Shown here: positions 53,828 through 64,000 of the stretch, in pieces
How the letters are laid out: each line of letters begins with the position of its first letter
How positions within the stretch are numbered: position 1 is the first letter of the stretch
Assembly: GCF_014269225.2 (NCBI RefSeq)
Contig: NZ_CP077097.1
Location: 1,060,001-1,124,000, forward strand
Source of the DNA: Pseudomonas anuradhapurensis
GTDB lineage: Bacteria; Pseudomonadota; Gammaproteobacteria; Pseudomonadales; Pseudomonadaceae
Direction of reading: 5' to 3'
Length of the DNA stretch: 64,000 nucleotides
Position numbers and translations under genes: made by a program
The notes under the pieces: model-generated
What the model saw: the letters and a program-made list of their open reading frames with translations, nothing else
What the model was told of the DNA's origin: nothing
Database searches by the model: none

Positions 53828-55501
53828 TCAGGCGGCCTTGGCTTCCTGCTGGCTCAGCGAGCGGTTCAGTGCGCTGAACAGCGCCTTGAAGCTGGCGGTG
53901 GTGATGTTTTCATCGATACCCACGCCATGCACCGGACGACCGCCGGCTACGCGCAGCTCGATGTAGGCGGCAGCCTTGGCATTGGTGCCTGCGCCAATCG
54001 CGTGTTCGTTGTAGTCCATGATCTCGACGGCAATCGGCAGGCCGGCCACCAGGGCTTCCAGCGCGCCGTTACCCTTGCCGCGCCAGTGCAGGGTGGTCTC
54101 GCCTTCGCCGGCGACTTCCACTTCCACGGCGCTGTGGCCGTTTTCTTCCTGCAGGCGGTGGCTGACCAGCGCGTACGGCGCGTTGGCCTGGAGGTATTCC
54201 TTGTGCAGCAGGTTGTAGATCTGCTGGGCAGTCATTTCCAGGCCCAGGCGGTCGGTTTCACCTTGCACCACCTGGCTGAACTCGATCTGCATGCGGCGCG
54301 GCAGGCTGATGCCGTATTCCTGCTCGAGCAGGTAGGTGATGCCGCCTTTGCCCGACTGGCTGTTGACGCGGATCACCGCTTCATAGCTGCGGCCGATGTC
54401 GGCCGGGTCGATCGGCAGGTACGGCACTTCCCACAGCTCGCCTTCCTGTTGCTTGGCGAAGCCCTTGCGGATGGCGTCCTGGTGCGAGCCGGAGAATGCG
54501 GTGTGGACCAGGTCGCCCACGTACGGGTGACGCGGGTGCACCGGCAACTGGTTGCACTCTTCGACCACCTTGCGCACGCCATCGATGTCGGAGAAGTCCA
54601 GCAGCGGGTCGATGCCCTGGGTGTAGAGGTTCAACGCCAGGGTCACCAGGTCCACGTTGCCGGTACGTTCGCCGTTGCCGAACAGGCAGCCTTCGGCGCG
54701 GTCGGCACCGGCCATCAGGCCCAGCTCGGTGGCGGCGATGCCGGTGCCACGGTCGTTGTGGCAGTGCAGGCTGATGATCACGCTGTCGCGGCGGTTGATG
54801 TTGCGGCAGAACCACTCGATCTGGTCGGCGTACACGTTCGGCGTGGAGACCTCCACGGTGGCCGGCAGGTTGAGGATGATCTTGTGCTCAGGCGTGGGGT
54901 TCCATACCTCGATGACCGCGTCGCAGACTTCCTTGGCGAACTCCATTTCGGTGGCGCTGAAGGTTTCTGGCGAGTACTGGAAGGTCCACTGGGTTTCTGG
55001 CTGCTGCGCGGCGTATTTGACGAACAGCTTGGCCGCGTTCACCGCGATGTCCTTGACGCCTTGCTTGTCCTGGTTGAAGACGATGCGGCGGAACGACGGG
55101 CTGGTGGCGTTGTACAGGTGGACGATGGCCTTCTTCGCGCCGCGCAGCGACTCGAAGGTGCGGGCGATCAGGTCTTCACGGGCCTGGGTGAGCACCTGGA
55201 TGGTGGTGTCGTCCGGGATGTGGCCGTCTTCGATCAGCGTGCGCACGAAGTCGAAATCGGTTTGCGAGGCAGACGGGAACGAGGCTTCGATTTCCTTCAC
55301 GCCTACCTGCACCAGGGTCTTCCAGAAGCGCAGTTTCTTCTCCGAATCCATCGGCTCGATCAGCGACTGGTTGCCATCACGCAGGTCGGAGCTGCACCAG
55401 ATCGGCGCGGCGGTGATGGTCTTCGACGGCCAGGTACGGTCAGGCAGGTCGATGGTCGGGAAAGCACGGTATTTCTTCGAAGGGTCTTTGAGCATGGTCA
55501 T
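53828..55501 (-). CDS. leuA: 2-isopropylmalate synthase (LeuA)
   Basis: First committed step of leucine synthesis, from acetyl-CoA and 2-oxoisovalerate. At 557 aa it is the long form (LeuA type 2). It has a TIM-barrel catalytic domain with [15 protein letters not shown] near residue 39 and [14 protein letters not shown], and a C-terminal regulatory domain (last 130 residues) where leucine feedback normally acts. An AAGGA site precedes the ATG. A probable leucine-rich leader peptide lies 76 bp upstream. Confidence 0.96.
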   Translation of the reverse strand: MTMLKDPSKKYRAFPTIDLPDRTWPSKTITAAPIWCSSDLRDGNQSLIEPMDSEKKLRFWKTLVQVGVKEIEASFPSASQTDFDFVRTLIEDGHIPDDTTIQVLTQAREDLIARTFESLRGAKKAIVHLYNATSPSFRRIVFNQDKQGVKDIAVNAAKLFVKYAAQQPETQWTFQYSPETFSATEMEFAKEVCDAVIEVWNPTPEHKIILNLPATVEVSTPNVYADQIEWFCRNINRRDSVIISLHCHNDRGTGIAATELGLMAGADRAEGCLFGNGERTGNVDLVTLALNLYTQGIDPLLDFSDIDGVRKVVEECNQLPVHPRHPYVGDLVHTAFSGSHQDAIRKGFAKQQEGELWEVPYLPIDPADIGRSYEAVIRVNSQSGKGGITYLLEQEYGISLPRRMQIEFSQVVQGETDRLGLEMTAQQIYNLLHKEYLQANAPYALVSHRLQEENGHSAVEVEVAGEGETTLHWRGKGNGALEALVAGLPIAVEIMDYNEHAIGAGTNAKAAAYIELRVAGGRPVHGVGIDENITTASFKALFSALNRSLSQQEAKAA

Positions 55502-55577
55502 GGAAGCAATCCTTTTGTGTGCGGCCGAGATCGGGCCTGCCGAGCGATAACGAGATGAATAGGCGAGGCGATGCGAT

Positions 55578-55655
55578 TCAGCCTGGTAGTCGGGCGCTGA
55601 CCAGGCAGAGGCTGCGATGTTGTCGGAGCAGGATGAGGGTGCTGAAGGTTTTCAT
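55578..55655 (-). CDS. Probable leucine-rich leader peptide of leuA
   Basis: A 25-codon open frame starting [19 protein letters not shown]. Six of the 25 residues are leucine, with Leu-Ile-Leu-Leu at positions 7-10. Its end overlaps a perfect hairpin GCCTGGT/ACCAGGC (55581-55587 and 55600-55606). This arrangement, 76 bp before leuA, fits control by leucyl-tRNA supply. There is no clear T-tract terminator, so the mechanism would have to be translational or Rho-dependent. Confidence 0.5.
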   Translation of the reverse strand: MKTFSTLILLRQHRSLCLVSARLPG

Positions 55656-55830
55656 GCCTTCAACCCTAACCAGTGGGGTGGGGGATGGCAAGCGTTCACA
55701 AAAAATTGAGAGGAATGCTTAAAAAAAGCGCTTCGGCGAGATTTTATAGCTTGATTGAGCTGAGTACTTATTTATTTTTGCGTGGTATTTTTCGATGGCG
55801 CAACACGGTTGAACTGATGTCGACTGTGTT

Positions 55831-55919
55831 GGCCTCTTCGCGGGCGCGCCCGCTCCCACAGGTACGATGCAGCCTCAAGACGCAGCGCAATACCTGTGGG
55901 AGCGGGCATGCCCGCGAAG
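55831..55919. repeat. REP/BIME inverted pair between leuA leader and the M23 peptidase gene
   Basis: GGCCTCTTCGCGGGCGCGCC... and inverted ...GGGCATGCCCGCGAAG arms with a 30-base spacer, ending 14 bp before the peptidase stop. The rest of the gap (55656-55830) is AT-rich and should hold the leuA promoter. Confidence 0.85.
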
Positions 55920-55932
55920 CAGACACGCGGTC

Positions 55933-56760
55933 TCAGGGCTGGAATGCCCCAATGAAAATCGCCGGATCCACCCGCGCATCATTCAGGCTGACATTCCAGT
56001 GCATATGTGGCCCGGTAGCCCGCCCGGTCGAGCCCACCCGGCCGACCACGTCACCCCGGCGCAGTGGTTGGCCCACCTGCACGTCGATCTTGGACATGTG
56101 GCAGAACATGCTGATGAAGCCCTGCCCATGGTCGACGAACACCGTGCGGCCATTGAAGAAGTAATCGCCCACCAGGATCACCTTGCCATTGGCCGGGGTC
56201 TTGATCGGCGTGCCGGCCGGCACCGCGAAGTCCAGCCCGGCATGCGGGTTGCGTTCTTCGCCATTGAAGAAGCGCCGCACGCCGAACTTGCTCGACAGCG
56301 GGCCATTGACCGGTTTGTCGAGGATCAGGTTGCTCGGCAGCGCTGGACTGAAGCTGCGGTAGGCCGCGATCTGCTCGGCCAGTTCGCGGTCGATGCGTTT
56401 GAGGTCGGCCGGGTTCGGGTTGACCTGGCGGGTGTTCTTCAGGGTAATGCGCTGTTCGGGGTATTTCTTGCTGGTGACGGTGAAGGGCAGGGTGCGGTCG
56501 CCCTGGCTCAGCAGCGCAGTACCCGGCTTCTGGGTCAGCGGGATACCGACGATGGCCAGCCAGTTGTCCTGCTCCTTCACCACCAGCACCGGCTTGCCGT
56601 CGAAGCGGGCGCTGGGCGCGCTGGCGGCGGGGCCGAGGTCGACCACTGCAACGCCGCCGGGTACCGGCTTGTTCAGCGTGCGGGTGATATAGCTGGCCTG
56701 GGCGCCGCCGGCCAGCAGCAGGAGGGAAAGGGCAAGCAGGGGCGCGAGCAGGCGAGGCAT
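55933..56760 (-). CDS. Secreted M23 family metallopeptidase
   Basis: A 275-aa protein with a signal peptide (cleavage near AQAS, residue 20-22), a middle domain of about 90 residues and a C-terminal LytM/M23 domain. The zinc ligands are visible in NPHAGLDFAV (HxxxD) and GPHMHWNV (HxH). Such enzymes cut peptidoglycan peptides in the periplasm. It starts 3 bp after xseA, so both are probably co-transcribed. Confidence 0.93.
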   Translation of the reverse strand: MPRLLAPLLALSLLLLAGGAQASYITRTLNKPVPGGVAVVDLGPAASAPSARFDGKPVLVVKEQDNWLAIVGIPLTQKPGTALLSQGDRTLPFTVTSKKYPEQRITLKNTRQVNPNPADLKRIDRELAEQIAAYRSFSPALPSNLILDKPVNGPLSSKFGVRRFFNGEERNPHAGLDFAVPAGTPIKTPANGKVILVGDYFFNGRTVFVDHGQGFISMFCHMSKIDVQVGQPLRRGDVVGRVGSTGRATGPHMHWNVSLNDARVDPAIFIGAFQP

Positions 56761-56763
56761 GTG

Positions 56764-58143
56764 TCAGTCCAGAAGTGAGAGGGTGACCGGGGTCAGGTGG
56801 TTGTCTTCGACCCGCACCAACAGCTCGCCTTCGTTCAGGCGCGCGGTCAGGCGCTGGCCATTGCGGGTTTGTCCGGCGCTGCGGATAGCCTGGCCCTGCT
56901 CGTCCAGCAGAATGCTGTAGCCGCGGGCAAGCGTGGCCAGGGGGCTGACCACCTGCAGCGTCTGCAGTTGGGCCTGGAAGCGCTGACGACGGTCCTTGAG
57001 CACCTCGCGCATGGCCCGTGGCAGGCGTTCGGCCAGGCTGTCCAGGCGCTGGCCCAGCAGTTTCAGGGTGCGACCGGGGTGCTGCGCAGCCAGGCGGGTA
57101 TCCAGCCGTGCCAGGCGTTCGTGGCGCTGGTTGAGGCTGAGCATGAATGCCCGGCGCAGACGCATGTCCAGGTCATCCAGGCGCTGCGCCTGCTGGCGCA
57201 GGCGCTCGCCCGGGTGACGCAAGCGCCGGGTCAGCGATTCGAGGCGCAGGCGGTCGTGGCTCAGGCGGTTCTGCATGCGTAGCAACAGGCGCCGTTGCAG
57301 GCCATCCAGGCGTTGCTGCAGGCCGCTGTTGTCGGGTGCCAGCAGCTCGGCGGCGGCCGACGGCGTGGGGGCGCGCACGTCAGCGACGAAATCGCTGATC
57401 GAGACATCGGTTTCATGGCCCACGGCGCTGACGATCGGCGTGACGCAGGCCGCCACGGCGCGCGCCACGGCTTCTTCGTTGAAGCACCACAAGTCTTCCA
57501 GCGAGCCGCCGCCCCGGGCCAGGATCAGTGCATCGAAACCGAGGCTGTCGGCCAGGCGGATGGCGCGCACGATCTGGGCAATCGCTTCGCGACCCTGCAC
57601 GGCGGTGGGGATCAGGTTCAGTTCCACTTGCGGGGCGCGGCGGCCGAACACGCTGATGATGTCGCGGATCACTGCGCCGGTGGGCGAGGTGATGATGCCG
57701 ATGCGCTGCGGGTGGGCGGGCAGCGGTCGCTTGCGTTCGGCGCTGAACAGCCCTTCGGCGCCGAGCTTTTCCTTCAGCGCCTCGAAGGCCAGGCGCAAGG
57801 CGCCGTCACCGGCCGGCTCGACGGTATCGAGGATCAGTTGGTAATCGCCACGCCCCTCGAACAACGACACCTTGCCACGTACCCGCACCGCCAGGCCATC
57901 GCGCAGGGCCTGGCGCACCCGCGTGGCGTTTTGCCGGAACAGCGCGCAGCGCACTTGCGCGCCGCTGTCCTTGAGGGTGAAGTACATGTGGCCGGACGCC
58001 GGGCGGGCGAGGTTGGAAATCTCGCCTTCCACCCACACGCTGCGGAACACGTCTTCCAGCAGCACGCGAGCGCGGCCGTTGAGTTGGCTGACGGTGAGGA
58101 CCTCGCGGTCCAGGCCGAGTCGTTCGAAAGGGTCTCTGATCAT
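56764..58143 (-). CDS. xseA: Exodeoxyribonuclease VII large subunit (XseA)
   Basis: Large subunit of the single-strand-specific exonuclease VII. A 459-aa protein with an N-terminal OB-fold (about 15-110, LTVSQLNGRARVLLEDVFRSVWVEGEISN), the catalytic domain (about 125-310, with GIITSPTGAVIRDI and LILARGGGSLEDLWCFNEE) and long C-terminal coiled coils. The ATG at 58143 matches related proteins (MIRDPFERLGL). The small subunit xseB is not in the window. Confidence 0.95.
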   Translation of the reverse strand: MIRDPFERLGLDREVLTVSQLNGRARVLLEDVFRSVWVEGEISNLARPASGHMYFTLKDSGAQVRCALFRQNATRVRQALRDGLAVRVRGKVSLFEGRGDYQLILDTVEPAGDGALRLAFEALKEKLGAEGLFSAERKRPLPAHPQRIGIITSPTGAVIRDIISVFGRRAPQVELNLIPTAVQGREAIAQIVRAIRLADSLGFDALILARGGGSLEDLWCFNEEAVARAVAACVTPIVSAVGHETDVSISDFVADVRAPTPSAAAELLAPDNSGLQQRLDGLQRRLLLRMQNRLSHDRLRLESLTRRLRHPGERLRQQAQRLDDLDMRLRRAFMLSLNQRHERLARLDTRLAAQHPGRTLKLLGQRLDSLAERLPRAMREVLKDRRQRFQAQLQTLQVVSPLATLARGYSILLDEQGQAIRSAGQTRNGQRLTARLNEGELLVRVEDNHLTPVTLSLLD

Positions 58144-58184
58144 GCCGGGCATCATAAAGGACATCGGCCCCGGTTGTCTGTCCC

Positions 58185-58278
58185 GGCCCTATCGCCGGCA
58201 AGCCGGCTCCTACCGCTATCGCGCTGGCTTGGGCGCCATGCTGTCGCTGTGGCGGCCGGCTTGCCGGCGATGGGGCCG
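58185..58278. repeat. REP inverted pair, 'ATCGCCGGCAAGCCGGC' variant
   Basis: GGCCCTATCGCCGGCAAGCC and inverted GGCTTGCCGGCGATGGGGCC arms around a 50-base spacer. This is a third REP variant, different from the TTCGCGGG and CGCGAC types. It fills the gap between xseA and the convergent-side LysR stop. Confidence 0.85.
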
Positions 58279-58279
58279 T

Positions 58280-59158
58280 TCAGGCCTGCATCGCCGTCAC
58301 GAACTGGCGCACCAGCGGCCCTGCATCACGCCGGCAGGCCAGCGCCACGGTACTCTCACATTCCCCCGCCAGCGCCACGAAGCTGACCGAAGCCGGTGCA
58401 ATCTCACGCATGCATTCCGGCAACAACGCCACGCCGAAGCCCGCCTGTATCAACTGCAACTGCGTGGTCTTGCGCGACAGCACCTGCGCCGCCTGCGGAA
58501 AGAAACCTGCCGCCATGCACAACGAGGCCGCCAGGTAGCTCAGCCCGCCACGGTCCCGATGCGGGATGGAAATGAAACGCTCCTCGCGCAACTGCTCCAG
58601 CTGCACCTGTACCGCGCTGGCCAGGGGATGCCCGGCGGCGACCGCCAGCAGCAGGGGCTCACTGAACAGTGCCTGCAGCATCACCCCTTCATGCTGGCGC
58701 AGTACTGGCAAGCGCAGCAGGCCAACATCCAGCCGCCCCGCGGCGATATCCTCCAGCTGTGCCTCCGACGATTGCTGGGCGATCTCCAGCGAAATGCCCG
58801 GGTTGCCGCTCAGGTAGCTGCCCAGGCGAGCCAGCAGCAGGCCGCTCAGCGGCACCGTACTGGAGTGGTTCAGGCGCAGGCTGCCTTGCCGCCCCTCGCC
58901 AATGTCGCGGGTTACCCGCTCGGCCTGCGCCAGTTCCGCCAGCAGCCGGCGCGCCCGTTGCAGGAAAACCTGGCCAGCCAATGTCAGGCGCGGCAGACGT
59001 GCCGTGCGCTCGAACAGCGGAGTGGCCAATTGCTGTTCCAGCTCCTTGATTTGCCGGCTCAGTGCCGACTGGGCGATGTACAACCGTTCGGCCGCGGCAC
59101 TGAAGCTGCCGCATTCGGCGATTTCCACGAAGTAACGCAACTGGCGGATCGACGTCAT
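58280..59158 (-). CDS. LysR family transcriptional regulator
   Basis: A 292-aa regulator with an N-terminal helix-turn-helix (about 4-62, LRYFVEIAECGSFSAAAERLYIAQSALSRQIKELE) and an effector-binding domain (about 90-290). It is divergent from the TauE/SafE transporter gene, with an inverted repeat in the shared gap, so it probably regulates that transporter. The effector is unknown. Confidence 0.94.
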   Translation of the reverse strand: MTSIRQLRYFVEIAECGSFSAAAERLYIAQSALSRQIKELEQQLATPLFERTARLPRLTLAGQVFLQRARRLLAELAQAERVTRDIGEGRQGSLRLNHSSTVPLSGLLLARLGSYLSGNPGISLEIAQQSSEAQLEDIAAGRLDVGLLRLPVLRQHEGVMLQALFSEPLLLAVAAGHPLASAVQVQLEQLREERFISIPHRDRGGLSYLAASLCMAAGFFPQAAQVLSRKTTQLQLIQAGFGVALLPECMREIAPASVSFVALAGECESTVALACRRDAGPLVRQFVTAMQA

Positions 59159-59211
59159 GTCATGCCTTTTCGAGATGGGTGTGGCAACAAAGGCATATTA
59201 GTCGGCATGAC
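59159..59211. promoter_or_regulatory. Inverted repeat in the lysR/tauE divergent region
   Basis: GTCATGCC (59159-59166) and GGCATGAC (59204-59211) are perfect inverted 8-mers 37 bp apart. An additional GGCAT half-site lies at 59192-59196. The position suits binding by the adjacent LysR protein. Confidence 0.45.
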
Positions 59212-59255
59212 TCGTCGCTGGCTAACCTTTGCCTGTATTCCTCGGAACCGCTGCC

Positions 59256-62175
<2,920 letters not shown>

Positions 62176-62196
62176 GGCTTCCGGCAATACCTGTTA

Positions 62197-62220
62197 GCGG
62201 GGCTGTCACGACAGCCCCGC
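62197..62220 (+). terminator. Strong hairpin between guaB and guaA
   Basis: GCGGGGCTGT (62197-62206) / ACAGCCCCGC (62211-62220), a perfect 10-bp stem with a CACG loop. Only GTCGTTT follows, so it is a weak terminator or processing site inside the guaBA operon. Confidence 0.5.
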
Positions 62221-62253
62221 GTCGTTTCCGATTTCCACTGACGAGATTGAGTC

Positions 62254-63831
62254 ATGGCCCTCGACATTCACGCTCACCGCATCCTGATCCTCGATTTCGG
62301 TTCCCAGTACACCCAGCTGATCGCCCGCCGCGTGCGCGAGATCGGCGTGTACTGCGAACTGCACCCGTTCGACATGGACGATGAAGCGATCCGTGCATTC
62401 AACCCGCGCGGCATCATCCTCGCCGGCGGCCCCGAGTCGGTCCACGAAGCCAACAGCCCACGTGCCCCGCAGGCGGTGTTCGACCTCAACGTACCGGTGC
62501 TGGGCATCTGCTACGGCATGCAGACCATGGCCGAGCAGATGGGCGGCAAGGTCGAAGGTTCCGACCTGCGTGAATTCGGTTATGCCCGCGTGGACGTGGT
62601 CGGCAAGAGCCGCCTGCTCGATGGCATCGAAGACCACATCGACGCCGACGGCCTGCTGGGCCTGGACGTGTGGATGAGCCACGGTGACAAGGTCACCCAG
62701 ATGCCGAGCAACTTCCACGTGCTGGCCAGCACCCCGAGCTGCCCGATCGCCGGCATGTTCGACGACGCGCGTGGCTACTACGGCGTGCAGTTCCACCCGG
62801 AAGTGACCCACACCAAGCAGGGCGGTCGTATCCTGTCCCGTTTCGTGCAGGACATCTGCGGCTGCGAAGCCCTGTGGACGCCTTCCAACATCGTTGAAGA
62901 CGCCATCGCCCAGGTACGTGAGCAAGTCGGTTCGGCCAACGTCCTGCTGGGCCTGTCCGGCGGTGTCGACAGCTCGGTGGTTGCCGCACTGCTGCACCGC
63001 GCCATCGGCGACCAGCTGACCTGCGTATTCGTCGACAACGGCCTGCTGCGCCTGCACGAAGGCGACCAGGTGATGGCCATGTTCAAGGAGAACATGGGCG
63101 TCAAGGTGATCCGCGCCGACGCTGAAAAGCAGTTCCTCGACAACCTGGCCGGCGAAGCCGACCCGGAGAAGAAGCGCAAGATCATCGGTCGCACCTTCAT
63201 CGACGTGTTCGACGCCGAAGCCAGCAAGCTGGAAAACATCCAGTTCCTGGCCCAGGGCACCATCTACCCGGACGTGATCGAGTCGGCTGGCGCCAAGAGC
63301 GGCAAGGCCCACGTGATCAAGTCGCACCACAACGTGGGTGGCCTGCCAGAGGAAATGAACCTCAAGCTGGTCGAGCCCCTGCGTGAACTGTTCAAGGACG
63401 AAGTGCGCAAGATCGGCCTGGAGCTGGGCCTGCCGTACGACATGGTCTACCGCCACCCGTTCCCGGGCCCGGGCCTGGGCGTGCGTATCCTCGGTGAAGT
63501 GAAGAAGGAATACGCCGACATCCTGCGTCGCGCTGACCACATCTTCATCGAAGAGCTGCGCAAGGCCGACTGGTACCACAAGACCAGCCAGGCCTTCGTG
63601 GTGTTCCAGCCGGTCAAGTCGGTGGGTGTCGTCGGCGATGGCCGTCGCTACGCCTGGGTCGTGGCCCTGCGTGCCGTCGAAACCGTGGACTTCATGACCG
63701 CGCGCTGGGCGCACCTGCCATACGAGCTGCTGGAAACCGTCAGCGGCCGTATCATCAACGAAATCGACGGTATCTCGCGCGTGACTTACGACGTGTCGAG
63801 CAAGCCGCCGGCGACCATCGAGTGGGAATGA
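62254..63831 (+). CDS. guaA: GMP synthase (glutamine-hydrolysing) GuaA
   Basis: Aminates XMP to GMP. A 525-aa two-domain enzyme. The N-terminal class I amidotransferase has C86 in LGICYGMQ and [10 protein letters not shown] supplying His/Glu. The synthetase has the PP-loop LSGGVDSS near residue 233 and the C-terminal dimer domain ending [11 protein letters not shown]. It is complete. Confidence 0.98.
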   Translation: MALDIHAHRILILDFGSQYTQLIARRVREIGVYCELHPFDMDDEAIRAFNPRGIILAGGPESVHEANSPRAPQAVFDLNVPVLGICYGMQTMAEQMGGKVEGSDLREFGYARVDVVGKSRLLDGIEDHIDADGLLGLDVWMSHGDKVTQMPSNFHVLASTPSCPIAGMFDDARGYYGVQFHPEVTHTKQGGRILSRFVQDICGCEALWTPSNIVEDAIAQVREQVGSANVLLGLSGGVDSSVVAALLHRAIGDQLTCVFVDNGLLRLHEGDQVMAMFKENMGVKVIRADAEKQFLDNLAGEADPEKKRKIIGRTFIDVFDAEASKLENIQFLAQGTIYPDVIESAGAKSGKAHVIKSHHNVGGLPEEMNLKLVEPLRELFKDEVRKIGLELGLPYDMVYRHPFPGPGLGVRILGEVKKEYADILRRADHIFIEELRKADWYHKTSQAFVVFQPVKSVGVVGDGRRYAWVVALRAVETVDFMTARWAHLPYELLETVSGRIINEIDGISRVTYDVSSKPPATIEWE

Positions 63832-63877
63832 TCCCGCGTCTGGCACTGCCCGGCACGATTTAGCAAAAAATGCCCTG

Positions 63878-63903
63878 AAGCCCGCTTAATTGCGGGTTTT
63901 TGG
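63878..63903 (+). terminator. Rho-independent terminator after guaA
   Basis: AAGCCCGC (63878-63885) / GCGGGTTTT (63892-63900) with a 6-base loop followed by TTTTTGG. Confidence 0.8.
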
Positions 63904-64000
63904 CTTTTTAGGTCTGGCAAGTTCAGGTAGCGTTCTGCATCGCCAAGCATGGTTTTTTTATGGCATGGTACGGGGTACCAACTGCATCCGATGCCATGCA
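63904..64000. other. Unassigned tail downstream of guaA
   Basis: AT-richer than the rest of the window. It holds the dyad TGGTAC-GGG-GTACCA (63966-63980) and flanking ATGGCAT/ATGCCAT repeats. An open frame beginning ATG at 63960 runs to the window edge (MAWYGVPTASDAM), but 13 codons are too few to judge. No gene is called. Confidence 0.3.

Overview
The window is high-GC chromosomal DNA of a fluorescent Pseudomonas, most likely the P. putida group. Gene order (valS-holC-pepA, lptFG, gcvHP-sdaA-gcvT, arcDABC, hemO with a heme receptor/FecR/ECF sigma set, gapA, edd-glk-gltR, gtsABCD-oprB, hexR/zwf-pgl-eda, leuA, xseA, guaBA) and the P. putida-type REP sequences both point there. The assignment rests on recognition of proteins and gene order, not on a database search. 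No insertion sequence, prophage, CRISPR array, rRNA or tRNA gene was seen.

Layout. 1-5.6 kb (minus strand): start of rlmF, valS, a small uncharacterised gene, holC and pepA. 5.8-8.1 kb (plus): lptF-lptG for LPS export, followed by a strong terminator. 8.2-9.1 kb (minus): an RDD membrane protein and a cold-shock protein. 9.4-15.3 kb (minus): glycine cleavage/serine deamination operon gcvH-gcvP-sdaA-gcvT, with a sigma-54 promoter and TyrR/GcsR-like boxes upstream of gcvH. The matching sigma-54 activator gene (gcsR-like) lies 5 kb away at 20.3-21.8 kb. Between them are trkH, a tightly packed phosphatase/SDR/SnoaL-like operon and its divergent LysR gene. 22.0-27.3 kb (minus): anaerobic arginine deiminase operon arcD-arcA-arcB-arcC with an ANR-type promoter. 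A second, head-to-head ArcD paralogue follows at 27.8-29.2 kb (plus). 29.2-34.9 kb (minus): ybaN-like gene, heme oxygenase, TonB heme receptor, FecR-type regulator and ECF sigma factor under a Fur box. 35.0-53.6 kb: the glucose/Entner-Doudoroff region, comprising gapA, edd-glk, a GltR/GtrS-like two-component system, an AGE-family sugar isomerase, the GtsABCD ABC transporter, OprB porin, a YeaD-like mutarotase, HexR and zwf-pgl-eda. HexR-type operators are visible in both regulated intergenic regions. 53.8-58.1 kb (minus): leuA with a probable leader peptide, an M23 peptidase and xseA. 58.3-60.0 kb: divergent LysR and TauE/SafE genes. 60.0-63.8 kb (plus): a zinc-ribbon protein, guaB and guaA.

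Glucose enters through OprB and GtsABCD, is phosphorylated by Glk, oxidised by Zwf/Pgl, dehydrated by Edd and cleaved by Eda. The glyceraldehyde-3-phosphate produced is oxidised by GapA. HexR senses the KDPG pool and controls the gap, edd and zwf promoters. The gcv operon degrades glycine and serine, and the arc operon makes ATP from arginine without oxygen. Heme uptake is paired with heme breakdown.

The region is mostly conserved core genome. The most notable non-gene features are about fourteen REP/BIME inverted repeats placed in intergenic gaps (one a perfect 37-bp stem), nested dyads upstream of gcsR, and several unannotated regulatory sites.
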